Source: Cricetomys ansorgei
Lineage: Eukaryota > Chordata > Mammalia > Rodentia > Nesomyidae
NCBI GenBank assembly: GCA_026225945.1
Contig: JAMJFZ010002483.1
Location: 40,665-104,664, forward strand
Direction of reading: 5' to 3'
DNA length: 64,000 nucleotides
Of this stretch, positions 12,701 through 21,694 are shown piece by piece. Numbering within the stretch: the stretch's first letter is position 1; each line of letters opens with the position of its first letter. A program made the translations under genes and the position numbers. The notes beneath the pieces were generated by a model. The model saw only the letters and a list, made by a program, of their open reading frames with translations. It did not search any database and was not told where the DNA came from.

Positions 12701-15700
12701 AGGAGATCCCCACCCACCCACCCAGACTTCAGGAATTGATGTTTTGGGTTCCTTTTTCATGGGTTTGATATAAGCCACCCCCAAATCCTCTGCCCATCCT
12801 AAAGATGGGTTTCTCTCCCTCCAAGTCCTCTTCTGCAGGGCTTCTCAGAACCCAGTGACACTAATGATTCCATGTAATCCTCTCTGACACAGTTTAGGGC
12901 AGATAGGCCACTATGAGTTTTACCACCCAGTACACTGAGTTTCTAAATTAGGGGGGGCTGGAGAGGATGCTACCCTCACATGGTTAGCTATGTCCTCACC
13001 ACATGAGGAACAGAATAAGATCACTGGGAACTCTGAGGTCAGTGTCTTTTTCAGGAAGGATTTGCTTTATGCAGAAAAGAGATTACACTTTCACCAAGAG
13101 TAATTAAATCAGGAAATTAACAAAGAAGTTAAAAGCCAGGGTGCGATGATGAATCATGCTTGTAATCCCAACTCAGGAGGCTAAGGCATGAAGATCATTT
13201 GTAGATTCCTTGGCCAGCCTGGACTGTGTAGTGAGAGCAAGGCTACCATGGGCTACATAGTAAGACTGTCTCAGAACAACAAAGTGTAAAGTTTCAAACA
13301 AGTCCCGGATTTATATTTGGAGTCTGATCATAGTAAGATGGGTGGAGGCAAAGCATTATTGTTTTAGAAATGATCGGGGCACACTATACTACATCAGGAG
13401 ACCCCCATAACTATGCTGCCCAATAGAAATAGAATACAGTAGTGATGGAGAAGGGTAGCTAAGGGGTAGGAATCCATGATTAGAAATACAATGTAAGCCA
13501 GGTGTAGCGGTGCATGCTTTTAATCTCAGCACCTGGGAGGCAGATCTCTATGGAGTTCAAGACCAGCCTGGTTTACATATTGAGATACAGGCCAGAGAGT
13601 TATAGCTCTGTCTCAAAAAAAAAAAAAAAAAAACCCACAGGAAAAATTAATGACTTATTTTTATATGGTCCAATATAGACATTTCTTTCTTTTCTTTTTT
13701 TTTTTTTTTTTTGGTTTTTTGAGACAGGGTTTTTCTGCTGTAACTCTGGCTGTCCTGGAACTCATTCTGTATGTAGACGAGGCTGGCCTCGAACTCACAA
13801 CAGAGATCCGCCTGCCACTGCCTTCCCAGAGTGCTGGGATTAAAGGCGTACGCCACCATTGCCCGGCTTTAGACAAAATATTTTAACAACATCAATTTCT
13901 AAAGTTTCACTGGGAACTGGGAACTGGACATGGTAGTGTACACTTGTAATCCCAGCACTTGGGAGGGAGAGGTGGGACTGGGAGTCCATTGTCATCATCC
14001 TTAGTTACAGAGTGAGTAGGACAGCCTGGATTACTGAGACCTTGTCTAACCCATGGGAGGCTGGTAAGATGGTTTCACTGTGTGAACCCACGGTGGAAGG
14101 AGAGAACTGTCTCCCAAAAGTGTCTTCTGACCTTCCCATATGCTATGGCATGTATGTACCCTCACTCTTACATACAGACACAATAATAAATAAAAATCAA
14201 CATTTAAATAAAAAATAAAAGGATATAGCTCAACAGCATATGGCTTACCTAGTATACATAAGGCCTTTGTTTGATCCCTGGTACCTCAGGGGGGTAAAAA
14301 TTACTGATGTGATATTTTACTTCTTTTTGTGTACTATATCCAAAATATCTTCAAAATCTAATGTGTATTTTTCATTTTGAGTGCATTTTAATTGCGAGTA
14401 GAGACAGCTTGAGCATTCAATGGTTTGGCTGCATGTGGTCATCCTAAAATATAATAGCTACAGACCCTTCACAGTGAAGAATCTTACAGTGAAGAGATTA
14501 TCCCGGGAGAGCAAAAGTCGAGAGCTCAAAGCCACTAAGAGCTCCTGACTCCAGATATTTCCAATCCAAGATACTTAGTCAGCTAGTAGCATGTTTCAGT
14601 ACTGAAGAGTCCATCTCGAACACTCGAGCATTTACGCAGTCCTGAGCCTTAACAAGATTAAACTGGATATGGGCCACATATTTTCCAGGTACTGGGGACT
14701 GAATCTAAGGCCTCATGCATGCTAAACACATTGTATTTATATAAAGAGTTTTTCGGAGTCAGGGTCTCATGGAGCCCAGACTGGCTTTAAACTCAACATC
14801 GTCTGGCCTCAGCCTCCTGAATACTGGGATAGCAGATCCATTCATTACTACCAGACCAGGCCTTAGCTAGTTATCTCTAGTGCCTCTAGTGCCTTTCTGG
14901 ACTGACATGTTAAAAGGGAAACCTGCAATCTTGTGAATTCCCTTAGGCAGTCTGAACAGATTCTGAATCTCACAGCAAAGCAGGAGATCTATTACTTTAC
15001 TATGTCTTTATTTTTGAGACAGGGTCTCACTACATAATTCTGGCTGTCCTAAAACTATGTATACCAGACTGGCCTCGAACTCAGAGATCCCCCTGCCTCT
15101 CCCTCCCAGTGCTAGGATTAAAGGCTGTGCCTTAGGGATTCTTAATCACTGGGCCTTCTCTCCAGCCACCTGTGTACCTACTTGATATATCTGGAGGTCA
15201 CACAAAAATTTCTCAAGCCAGTACGGTCAGGCACAGAAAGTTTGGTAAGCTCTGCTTTACAGCTCTAAGCAATTGAATCAGGGGTCAGGTTGTGAACTGG
15301 CAATCAGTATTTTTTAAGGATTCCTAAATCGTTCCAATGTGTAGTTTGAGGATCTTTGCTTTAGGCCTTTTAGAAAGAACAAACAAGCAGATCTACCTGT
15401 CAAACCAGCAGCTGTTGACATTAGAACACCTTGAAAGTGGGCCCGGGAGGCAAAACTCCCTTTCGTTCCTGGGGTGTATTAAATTCTAACAAGTACAGTC
15501 AATTAAAATTAAACACTTATATAAACAGTAAACGGGGAGCAGAGGTTGGAATCATAAGAAGTACCCATATTCCCAAACAATCCAAAAGGAAGTGACCTTA
15601 GGGCACTGGGAAAGTGTGACATCTCCCGGGTAGTGAGTTATCACAAGGTTCTTAAAGGCCCGGAAACCACAGACCCAGAAAGTACCGAGTGGCAATCACA

Positions 15701-16121
15701 AGCCTTGGTTTCTATCAGCAGGTTTTTAAAATGAAAACGAAAAGAGAGGATTGCGACGTTCAGAGTAAAGCCTCCCTGCCCTGGCCCTCCATGGAGCAGA
15801 CGGAAGGTGGTGACAGCCTAGTGAGTGTTCCCAGTGTCCGGTACAAGCCGGTTCCAGGTGGCTACAGCCTAGGGAGGGCGTGTCGCCGCCCCTGGGACCC
15901 GGGATGCCCCAGGCCTCGAGGTGAGCAGGTGCCAGCTCCCGGCAGTCTGGGTACCCCCAGCCGCGGCCCCTCCCCAGGCCCGCTCACCCGATGACGTAAG
16001 CCAGGATGAGCAGCTGCACCACGCGGTTCATGAGCCCCACTTTACGGCTGCGGATGAGCACGATGCGCGGCGTGTCGTACTCGAACAGGAAGGACCCGAG
16101 CACGGAGCAGCAGCCCGCCAT
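173..16121 (-). CDS. P2rx4: P2X purinoceptor 4, complete 12-exon coding region
   Basis: ATP-gated trimeric cation channel of plasma membrane and lysosomes, passing Na+, K+ and Ca2+. The joined exons (16121-15988, 11834-11687, 8806-8735, 8624-8552, 8029-7933, 4463-4383, 4282-4141, 4049-3913, 1292-1199, 1095-1030, 731-636, 199-173) give 1167 bp: 388 codons plus TGA, the normal family length. Visible: short cytosolic N-terminus with the LI pair at 22-23; TM1 about 34-54; ectodomain with conserved cysteines; ATP contacts K67, K69, T186, N293, F294, R295 and K313 at their standard numbers; glycosylation sequons at N75, N110, N153, N184, N199 and N208; TM2 about 335-358; C-terminal YEQGL endocytic motif. 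All introns have GT/AG ends. P2rx7 lies upstream on the same strand about 22 kb away, the usual mammalian tandem order. The start was chosen by homology and a strong Kozak context (G at -3 and +4). No lesion is seen. Confidence 0.97.
636..731 (-). CDS. P2rx4: P2rx4 exon 11
   Basis: 96 bp, 32 codons: the rest of TM2 ([13 protein letters not shown]), then the basic and aromatic juxtamembrane run [13 protein letters not shown] that is conserved across P2X receptors, ending DYEQ. The donor is gtaggc. Confidence 0.96.
1030..1095 (-). CDS. P2rx4: P2rx4 exon 10
   Basis: 66 bp, 22 codons ([22 protein letters not shown]), forming the pore-lining first part of TM2. The acceptor is cttatgcag and the donor gtgagt. 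Confidence 0.96.
1199..1292 (-). CDS. P2rx4: P2rx4 exon 9
   Basis: 94 bp encoding [18 protein letters not shown] and [14 protein letters not shown]313 in TLIK contacts the gamma phosphate. The donor is the weak gttggc. The acceptor is cttctccag. Confidence 0.95.
1858..2025 (-). mobile_element. B1 SINE
   Basis: Full-length, well-preserved B1 in antisense, with the poly-T end at left and CCACCACTGCCCAGC at right. It lies in P2rx4 intron 8. Confidence 0.9.
2748..2868 (+). mobile_element. Diverged B1 SINE inside an LTR
   Basis: GGGCATGGTGGTACACGCC start, right-hand A-rich end, then a GA tail. Confidence 0.7.
2881..2985 (+). mobile_element. Diverged B1 SINE fragment
   Basis: GGTGGTACACACCTCTAATC start, directly after the preceding B1 tail. 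Confidence 0.6.
3180..3288 (-). mobile_element. B1 SINE fragment
   Basis: Antisense B1 box CAAGTGCTGGGATTATAGAT near 3250. Confidence 0.65.
3500..3690 (-). mobile_element. B2/B3-type SINE
   Basis: Antisense tRNA-derived head (AGTGCTCTTAACTG) at right and an AT-rich tail at left. Confidence 0.6.
3913..4049 (-). CDS. P2rx4: P2rx4 exon 8
   Basis: 137 bp encoding [16 protein letters not shown] to SPGYNF plus two bases of Arg295. N293, F294 and R295 form part of the ATP pocket. The donor is gtgtgt, with a non-consensus +3/+4. The acceptor is ctccacag. Confidence 0.96.
4141..4282 (-). CDS. P2rx4: P2rx4 exon 7
   Basis: 142 bp encoding [15 protein letters not shown] through FQDMAVE, ending at codon 249. 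It holds the N208 sequon and the cysteine pair of the dorsal-fin and lower-body region. The acceptor is gacttcag and the donor gtaggc. Confidence 0.96.
4383..4463 (-). CDS. P2rx4: P2rx4 exon 6
   Basis: 81 bp covering residues 175-202 ([17 protein letters not shown] onward). T186 in NFT binds the adenine base and the same triplet is a sequon. The acceptor is ttttccag and the donor gtaagt. Confidence 0.96.
5311..5392 (+). mobile_element. B1 SINE fragment
   Basis: CAGGTATGGTGGCTCATGTC head; the 3' part is lost. Confidence 0.6.
5395..5515 (-). mobile_element. L1 fragment, antisense
   Basis: Resembles the antisense of an L1 3' region (GAATAATATTCCATTGAAGG). Confidence 0.5.
5655..6085 (-). mobile_element. 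B4-type then B2/B3-type SINE, both antisense
   Basis: B4-like ACTGGAGCACAACCTTAGAT block at 5709-5728, followed by a B3-like unit ending CTCTTAACTGCTGAGCCATC near 6071. Confidence 0.6.
6088..6250 (+). mobile_element. B2/B3-type SINE
   Basis: GAGCGATGGCTCAGCAGTTA head, placed head-to-head with the previous antisense copy. Confidence 0.65.
6290..6450 (-). mobile_element. B1 SINE
   Basis: Antisense B1 with GGCTGTCCTGGAACTCACTA and GTGCTGGGATTGAAGGTGTG. Confidence 0.85.
7402..7670 (+). mobile_element. B1 fragment followed by B3-type SINE
   Basis: Short B1 head (AGCCAGGTATGGTAGC), then a tRNA-related unit from about 7480 with an ACACAC-rich tail. Confidence 0.55.
7933..8029 (-). CDS. P2rx4: P2rx4 exon 5
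   Basis: 97 bp encoding [18 protein letters not shown] and [13 protein letters not shown]. It carries the N153 sequon (FNES) and three head-domain cysteines. It ends two bases into Thr175. The acceptor is cttcacag and the donor gtgagt. Confidence 0.95.
8310..8405 (-). mobile_element. ID-like SINE
   Basis: Antisense tRNA-like core (AATTGAACCAGGGCTC...GTGCTCTACC) in P2rx4 intron 4. Confidence 0.5.
8552..8624 (-). CDS. P2rx4: P2rx4 exon 4
   Basis: 73 bp encoding residues 119-142 plus one base of Gly143 ([11 protein letters not shown] to SIHSN). It covers part of the head domain with two conserved cysteines. The acceptor is ttttccag and the donor gtagga. Confidence 0.95.
8735..8806 (-). CDS. 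P2rx4: P2rx4 exon 3
   Basis: 72 bp, exactly 24 codons ([10 protein letters not shown] to STCPE). It carries the N110 sequon (VNQT) and the first head-domain cysteine (C116). The acceptor is ctccacag and the donor gtaggt. Confidence 0.96.
8875..9115 (+). mobile_element. B2/B3-type SINE
   Basis: CTGGAGAGATAGCTCAGTGG head and an AATAAAATACATCTG tail, beginning only about 70 bp upstream of P2rx4 exon 3. Confidence 0.85.
9195..9335 (-). mobile_element. Diverged B1 SINE
   Basis: AGACAGGGTCTCATGTAGCC start and GATTACAAGTGTGCACC end. Confidence 0.65.
9360..9570 (+). mobile_element. B2/B3-type SINE
   Basis: TCTGGAGAGATGGCTCAGAG head and poly-T/A junction at 9557. Confidence 0.85.
9580..9716 (+). 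mobile_element. B1 SINE
   Basis: GGCTGGGTGTGATGGCCC head; its A-rich tail grew into the GATA tract that follows. Confidence 0.8.
9717..9836 (+). repeat. GATA microsatellite with 12-bp higher-order unit
   Basis: About 11 perfect GATA units, then six copies of a 12-bp unit gggagatagata. The chance minus-strand ORF with repeated YLPI comes from this tract. Confidence 0.97.
9840..10675. other. Repeat-poor stretch in P2rx4 intron 2
   Basis: Nothing recognisable as a gene or repeat between the GATA tract and the next B1. It ends about 1 kb before exon 2. Confidence 0.5.
10680..10835 (-). mobile_element. B1 SINE
   Basis: Antisense; GTGCTGGGATTAAAGGCATG near 10797, with a duplicated CACTCACTAACT-like middle. 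Confidence 0.8.
11090..11172 (+). mobile_element. ID-type SINE
   Basis: GGGGCTGGAGATTTGGCTCA head and TCCATCCCTAGCACTAGAAA end, about 500 bp after exon 2. Confidence 0.75.
11687..11834 (-). CDS. P2rx4: P2rx4 exon 2
   Basis: 148 bp, phase 2 in and phase 0 out. It encodes the rest of TM1 (WVFVWEKG) and the first ectodomain strands. K67 and K69 in TTKAKG contact the ATP phosphates, and NTS is a sequon. The acceptor is ttttag and the donor gtaggt. Confidence 0.96.
12110..12320 (-). mobile_element. B2/B3-type SINE with (TACA)n
   Basis: Antisense head GCTCTTAACTGCTGAGCCAT near 12270; TTTATTTATT tail at left and a short TACA tract at 12306. Confidence 0.8.
12320..13130. other. Repeat-poor stretch in P2rx4 intron 1
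   Basis: Non-coding, with no family recognised. A similar plain stretch follows at 15175-15860, leading into the CpG island. Confidence 0.5.
13130..13285 (+). mobile_element. Diverged B1 SINE
   Basis: CCAGGGTGCGATGATGAATC head and AGACTGTCTCAGAACAAC end. Confidence 0.65.
13495..13635 (+). mobile_element. B1 SINE
   Basis: AGCCAGGTGTAGCGGTGCAT head and a pure A tail of about 18. Confidence 0.85.
13685..13868 (-). mobile_element. B1 SINE
   Basis: Long poly-T at left, intact core and CACCATTGCCCGGC at right. It is inverted relative to the B1 just upstream, so the pair could form a hairpin in RNA. Confidence 0.9.
13925..14295 (+). mobile_element. B1, B3-type and ID SINE cluster
   Basis: B1 head at 13925 (GGACATGGTAGTGTACACTT), tRNA-related unit at 14050-14220, ID-like unit at 14222-14295 (TATAGCTCAACAGCATATGG). 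Confidence 0.6.
14745..14865 (-). mobile_element. Diverged B1 SINE
   Basis: GAGTCAGGGTCTCATGGAGC start and AATACTGGGATAGCAGATCC end. Confidence 0.55.
15005..15170 (-). mobile_element. B1 SINE with attached tRNA-type fragment
   Basis: TTTTTGAGACAGGGTCTCAC at left; CTGGGCCTTCTCTCCAGCC at the right end. Confidence 0.7.
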
Positions 16122-16330
16122 GGCTCCGCCGCCCGCTCCGCGCTGTGGGCCGCGCTCCCCGCCTCCCCGCCGCCCCGCCGCCGGGTCCCGGCCGCGGCCC
16201 CGCCCAGCAGCTCGGTCAGGCCTGCGGCGACGCCCGGAAATCGGCCGCGCGCCCTCTGAGGTGCGCGTCTCCGCCCCCTCAGCCACGCGAGGGCGACGCC
16301 GGGACCGGCGGCTCCTCGAGGGGATAGTTT
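15860..16330 (-). promoter_or_regulatory. CpG island over the P2rx4 promoter and exon 1
   Basis: The only long GC- and CpG-dense stretch in the window, centred just upstream of the P2rx4 start. It contains GC-box cores (one at about 16199-16205) and no TATA box at a useful distance, which fits a dispersed CpG-island promoter. The transcription start cannot be placed from sequence alone. Confidence 0.8.
15988..16121 (-). CDS. P2rx4: P2rx4 exon 1 (coding part)
   Basis: 134 bp encoding residues 1-44 plus two bases of Gly45. It starts [20 protein letters not shown] and runs into TM1 ([10 protein letters not shown]). The donor is gtgagc. One residue, Val in MNRVVQ, sits where rat has Ala. Confidence 0.97.
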
Positions 16331-17129
16331 GACGAGCTGGAGTGGCCTTTTCCCTCAGGGACGAGTTACCTCAGGAGCTGGGCTGGGGAGCAGTGTCACC
16401 TCCAGAGTGAGGCGGGTAATGAACCCCTCAGGCCTAGGAGTGAGGCAGATGGGTCCCTCCCTGTTGCAAAGGACAGCTCGTCGAGGCCCAGTCGGGATGC
16501 AGGGTAATGAGCCACTCCCCTGGGGAAGAGTCACATTCCCAGAGGACCTGAGTGCTGAGGAGAACCGCCACCCCTAAAGGGAGCCAAACTTGCTCGCTGT
16601 AATGAAGGGAGCTGGGCCATGCTGCTTTCTGGGTGTGTAGGGGTGGGTTCAGATATCTGTCCTGTGATGTCAGCCACGTACTCTATCGTAAAGCCCTCCT
16701 ACAACAAGTCAGGCCATATCCCTGCCCCAAGTCAGGTAACTGTCTCAGTTGCATCTGAGAGGAGGAAGCTGGGAAGACCAGGGAAATAGCCTGTAGCCAT
16801 CCTGACTTTAAGAATGTCTTATCACAAGTTTAGGGAAAACTGGAAAAGTAGAAGCCAGTGGGGAGCCACCACTGTTACACAATCACATCTATCCATTCCT
16901 TTCAGCCATGTTTTCATAAGTGTTTTATATTTAGTGTAACAAATGCATCCAAGAAGTGTTAATACATACCTTCCTTACACCAGGTACTGTCCAGTGAACA
17001 CAGCAAGGAGAGCATCTTGGCCTTGTGCAGAATAAATTCCAGCAGGTAATCTATACAAGATTTTAGGTTCTAACCATACTCACTGGTTCTTTTCATTTTC
17101 TTCTTCGCATTTCTTTTATTCCACGAGTG

Positions 17130-17235
17130 GTTAGCTTTTGGTCACTGTGACAAAAACCTGAGTGCTCAGAACTGAATTTGGTCCTCTGCAAGAACAGTAA
17201 GATTTTAACCACTGAGCTATTTCTTCAGCCCATAT
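17130..17235 (-). mobile_element. B2-type SINE fragment
   Basis: AACCACTGAGCTATTTCTTC at the right end. Confidence 0.45.
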
Positions 17236-17312
17236 AGGCAATCTTCTTCAATAGAACTTTATTTCCTGGCTGTGAGATACATGACCTTGATTTTTCAAAC
17301 ATAAAAAAATCA

Positions 17313-17419
17313 TGTGGTTCTGTTTATAAGTAGTCCCAGACTAGGCAAAAGTGTAGAAACTGAAAGTAGAATGTCAGTTGCCAGAGGCTAGAAGGAAGGA
17401 AGGACAGGCAGTGACTCCT
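17313..17419 (+). repeat. Duplicated 107-bp segment, copy 1
   Basis: Matches 19021-19127 with two mismatches in 107 bp. It is joined directly to the interior of an antisense B1 at 17420. Confidence 0.9.
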
Positions 17420-17525
17420 GTCACTCACTCTGTAGACCAGGCTAGCCTTGAACTCACAGAGATCCACTTGGCTCTGCCTCCTGAGGACTGTAACCAAAGG
17501 TGTGCGCCACCACCACCTGGCTAAA
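17420..17525 (-). mobile_element. B1 SINE, truncated at the left
   Basis: Begins inside the element at ACTCACTCTGTAGACCAGGC and lacks the poly-T end, marking a rearrangement junction. Confidence 0.75.
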
Positions 17526-17819
17526 TAAATAATTTTTTTTTAAAAAATGGATGGCTGGAAGTGTGTTTTAATGGTACAGAATTACCATGTGACCCAACAA
17601 ACCCAGCTCTAAGTATGTCCTTCAGATATACTGTGGTGTTTTGAAATGGGATCTCACCCTATAGCCCAGACCGGCCTGGATTTTGCATTAATCTGCCTCC
17701 TGATCACAGGGCTCACAGATGCCACACCCTGCACTTCAGAGATTTAAAAAAAAAAATGGTTTCATAGCAGCACTTGTAAAAGCCAGGAAGAATATAACCT
17801 AAATGTCTCCCAAGAAATG

Positions 17820-18735
17820 AATAGAGAGGCTTCTGCCAGGACCCACCAGGCCTGCCACCACTGGCAGACCATTTCTCACCGCAGCCAGCCAATCCACCCA
17901 GCCACCCCTCTCACATCCTTCTCCAGGGTCTAGCCCAGTGAATGGATGGAACTATAGAGAGCATGCTGAGTAAGGTAGCCCAGTCCCAGAAAGAGCAGCA
18001 TCACATGTTCTCATCAGAGGCTTCTAGCTCCAAATCTTCAGATATAAGTGTCATTTACTACACTATCACTCACCAAGGAAACTTCTCTTTGCAATGGATG
18101 GAGACCATTACAGAAAACCATAACCAGTCAAAATGCAGAGTTGAAAAAAAAAAAAGCCCAATCTTAATAGATACATCTCCAAAACAATTTCTGTACCTAA
18201 GACTCAGGGAACATTGTAAAAGAGGGGACTCAAAGATTGTAAGAGCCAGAGGGTCAAGAAAGTTGTTGTATGGTTGTGTCTCCTAGGAATGTCAGAAACT
18301 ACACCCATAAAGTCTCACCAACATGACTGCCTAAACATGAACTGAAAAAGTACAGCAATAATAGACATGTCAGAGTGGACAGGGGAAAGACCACCACAGG
18401 CCTCAACCCTACACAGAACCACAGCCAACTAAGGAATGCTGAGGGTGGGAGGAATGGTCTTCCCCAGGGAAGAGCACACCAATTGCCTATCCAATAACAA
18501 ATGGTCAGCCCTGGAAACATACATATGCATAATATTACACAGTTTCTATTTAGGAATATATATCTATATATCTATCTGTATACATACATACATATATACA
18601 TACGTATATGCATGTAACAATGAGAAAAGAGGCCATGAATTTAAAAGATCAAGGAGGAGGTAAGGGAAGGTTTAGGGGGAAGAGGGAATTTGATATATTA
18701 CAATCTCAAAAGAAATAAAAAAGAAATGAATAGAT
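17820..18735 (+). mobile_element. Rodent L1 (Lx-type) 3' end
   Basis: Matches the rodent L1 3' terminal region from memory of its pattern (ACATGACTGCCTAAACATGA, AAATGGTCAGCCCTGGAAAC), ending in an A-rich tail near 18715. Coding capacity is lost. Confidence 0.65.
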
Positions 18736-18749
18736 AAAATGTAGCATAT

Positions 18750-18895
18750 CCAGCCAAGTATGGTGGTACATGCCTTTAATCCCAGCACTTGGAGGCAAAG
18801 GCAGGCAGAGTTTGAGGCCAGCCTCATCTACAGAATGAATTCCAGGTAAGCCAAACTTAGGTAGTGAGATTGTCTGAAGAAAAAAAAAAGTGATC
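18750..18895 (+). mobile_element. B1 SINE
   Basis: AGCCAAGTATGGTGGTACAT head; poly-A near 18880. Confidence 0.8.
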
Positions 18896-18899
18896 TACC

Positions 18900-19230
18900 T
18901 GTCTGTTAGAATAGTACTCAGACACAAAAGGAAATGAATGCCATGTACAGATACATGGCACACCATGGATGAACCTTGAAAATTTTAGACTGAAGTAAAC
19001 CAGACACAAACCCCAAATCCTGTGGTTCTGTTTATAAGTAGTCCCAGACTAGGCAAAAGTGTAGAAACTGAAAGTAGATTGTCAGTTGCCAGAGGCTAGG
19101 AGGAAGGAAGGACAGGCAGTGACTCCTCCTGAGCAGAAAGTTTCCCTTTGGAGAGATGAAAATATTCTGGAAGTGAATCAGTGATGACAGATGCAGAACT
19201 CGTGATGATTTGAGAAGCTGCTGAGTTGTA
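18900..19230 (+). mobile_element. Ancient L1M-type 3' end
   Basis: GGATGAACCTTGAAAATTTT and GAAAATATTCTGGAAGTGAA are typical of old mammalian L1 3' ends. It contains the parent-like copy of the 107-bp duplication. Confidence 0.6.
19021..19127 (+). repeat. Duplicated 107-bp segment, copy 2
   Basis: Near-identical to 17313-17419 and embedded in continuous L1M sequence, so probably the source copy. Confidence 0.9.
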
Positions 19231-19299
19231 CATTTGCTGCGTGTGGTAGTATAGGCCTGTAATCCCAGCTCTTGGGAGGCTGGGCAGGAGGATTACAAA

Positions 19300-19775
19300 T
19301 TCTGGGCCAGATATGTATGTGCCTGTGTGTGTACTTAGTACATGTATGTGTATATATATGTGTGTATAAGCCAGAGGTCAACCTCAGGAGCTATCCATTT
19401 TGTGTGTATATTTTTTCAAGACAGGGTTTCTCTGTTGTAACCCTGGCTGTCTTGGAACTCACTCTATAGATCAGGCTGGTCTTGAACTCAGAGATCCGCC
19501 TACCTCTGTCTTCTGAGTGCTGGGATTAAAAGCATGTACCACTATTTCTGGCTACTCCACTTTGTTATTTTGAGACAGTCTCTCTCACAGGACTGGAGGA
19601 TTGCCAGTTTGTCTAAGCTGGGTGTCCAATGAGCCCTAAGAATCCTCCTGTCTCCACCTCCCCAGAGCTAGAACTACAGGGGCATGCTGCCATGGCTAGT
19701 GTTTTATGTGTATTCTGGGGATCAAGGTCCTTACGTTTTCAGGGCAGGAAAGAGCTATCTCTCTAGCCACCAAAA
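19300..19775 (-). mobile_element. B4-type SINE split by a B1
   Basis: AAGCCAGAGGTCAACCTCAG at about 19368 and the remainder at 19560-19775, with a B1 (19410-19558, antisense) between. Confidence 0.6.
19410..19558 (-). mobile_element. B1 SINE
   Basis: AAGACAGGGTTTCTCTGTTG start and ATTAAAAGCATGTACCACTA end. Confidence 0.85.
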
Positions 19776-19789
19776 TACTTTTGAAAAGG

Positions 19790-19940
19790 TTTTGTATTTT
19801 GTTTGAGACAGGATCTCATGTAGCCCATGCTGACTTTAAACTTGCTCTGTAGCTGAGGATGACTTTGAACTTCTGATCTTCCTGTCTCTGCCTTCCAAGT
19901 GCCAGGATCACAGGTGCATACCACCACACCTAGCCAAATA
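19790..19940 (-). mobile_element. B1 SINE
   Basis: TTGAGACAGGATCTCATGTA start, CACCACACCTAGCC end. Confidence 0.75.
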
Positions 19941-20689
19941 TTGCATTTTAAAAGATCAAACGTCATGGTGTTGCGTTATATCTGCCTAATAATAATAAAG
20001 GAACTGGGAGTAATCAGCTGAGACCTGAGGAAAAACAAAAATAGATAACATAAAACAATGGCCCAGAAGTCTTGTTTGTTTATAGAGAGCATCCCCAAGC
20101 CCTTACAAAGAGTGTTTTTATTTTAGATAAAACAGTTCAAATAGTGTGGTTATCTGGTTCGTGTGGGTTGTTAAGCCATTTCTTCCCTCCCTTTTCTAGT
20201 TTGTCCCTTTCCCGTAGGTGGCCCAGCAGTCAATTTTTTTAAAACCATATCCACCTGGCCATAGCTGATTGGACCACAGATGGTAGCCTGCCCCAAGCCT
20301 GAGCAGCTTGATGCTCTTGGGCTGTGGTGTTGGGTATAGACAGCTCTTTGTTCTCTACAGGCAACTGGAACTGGGTTGACATAAGCATCACCCACATAAG
20401 AAGCTGGAAAAGTCGACTGCAGAGGTCAAAATGAAACAGATTAGCAAAGAGAATGCAGAGCAGAGGGAGGCTGAGGATAGGGCTTCCTGGCTTCTTCTGA
20501 GGTCCTGCTCCCTGGCCCTGCCCTCTTGGTTCACTTCTGTCCTGGAAAGAAACTGCCTATAACCTTATAGCAACTGTTGATGCTGAGTTATCAGATCCAG
20601 GCACTGGCACGTGCTGAGCAAGCACTCTACCATCGAATACTTGTTCCTAAACTTAAGTAAGAAGTCTTCTAAAACTCAGAATTGTGCTA

Positions 20690-20840
20690 GGCAGGTGTGG
20701 CACATGCCTTTAATCCCAGCACTGGAAAGGCAGAGGCAGATGGATCTCTGCGTTCAAGGCCAACCTAGTCTACAGAATGAGTTCCAGGACAGCCAGAGCT
20801 ACACAGAGAAACCTTGTCTTGAAAAATTGTTTAAAAAAAA
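20690..20840 (+). mobile_element. B1 SINE
   Basis: AGGCAGGTGTGGCACATGCC head, A tail at 20830. Confidence 0.85.
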
Positions 20841-20861
20841 AGTTGAAATTGTAAAAACATG

Positions 20862-21012
20862 GTGCTGGGCATTGTGGCACACATCGGTAATCCTGGCACT
20901 CAGGAGAGAGAGGCAGGAGCATCAGGAGTCCAGGGTCATCCTTAGATATATACAAAGTTTGAGGCTATCTTGGGCTATAGGAAACCTTGTCTCAAAAAAA
21001 AAAAAAAAAATA
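20862..21012 (+). mobile_element. B1 SINE
   Basis: GCTGGGCATTGTGGCACAC head, 16-base A tail. Confidence 0.8.
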
Positions 21013-21694
21013 TGGCTGTAGTGCTAGGATTCAACAGATTGAAAATGTCACCAGTAATGTAGGCGTTAGAACAAATGTTTGTATGAATGCAGAAAATTAG
21101 AGAGAAGTGGGAGGCACAGCCTGAGGCAGCTAATACTAAGCAGCAATAAATAAATTAGCAGTCCATAAAAAGAAATGAGTCTCTATAAAAAGCAGAGCCA
21201 AGAACTCCAAAGAGCTCATCAGTCTAGGACCATTTAGTCAAGAAGCCAGCAGTGACACACCCAGGTGTGCCTTAGGGTGTCATTTGCTTATAGAGCATGA
21301 TAAAACTGCATATGCCAAGGTGCTATAGTCACAGGGGTTTGTCAGATGAGATAATAGTCTTTGTTCAGAAGTATCTCTCATAAAATACTACCGAAATGTC
21401 TAGGCACTTAAAGATGTAAAGATCGCTTACTTGGCACAAGCTGTTAAATAGATCATCAGTGTGTGATGCCATGGCTGGAATATGTGGTATAGATGTATAT
21501 ATGTATATACACTCAGGATGTCCAAATAAAGAATAAAGTAATAGCAAGGCGGGATACTCTGTAATTTTGCTTTGTCTTTCCCTATACAGTCCTTGAAATC
21601 AAATCTCTTGTGAAACAAACAAAACCATGGCTCTTCTGTAATCCTGGTGGTGCTGGTGATAGTGGTGATAGTGATGGTTTCTTCTCCCCCTCCC

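Noticed and set aside
20171..20395. 74-codon minus-strand ORF in the intergenic region
   Set aside because: No acceptor at its start, no recognised domain, flanked by SINEs.
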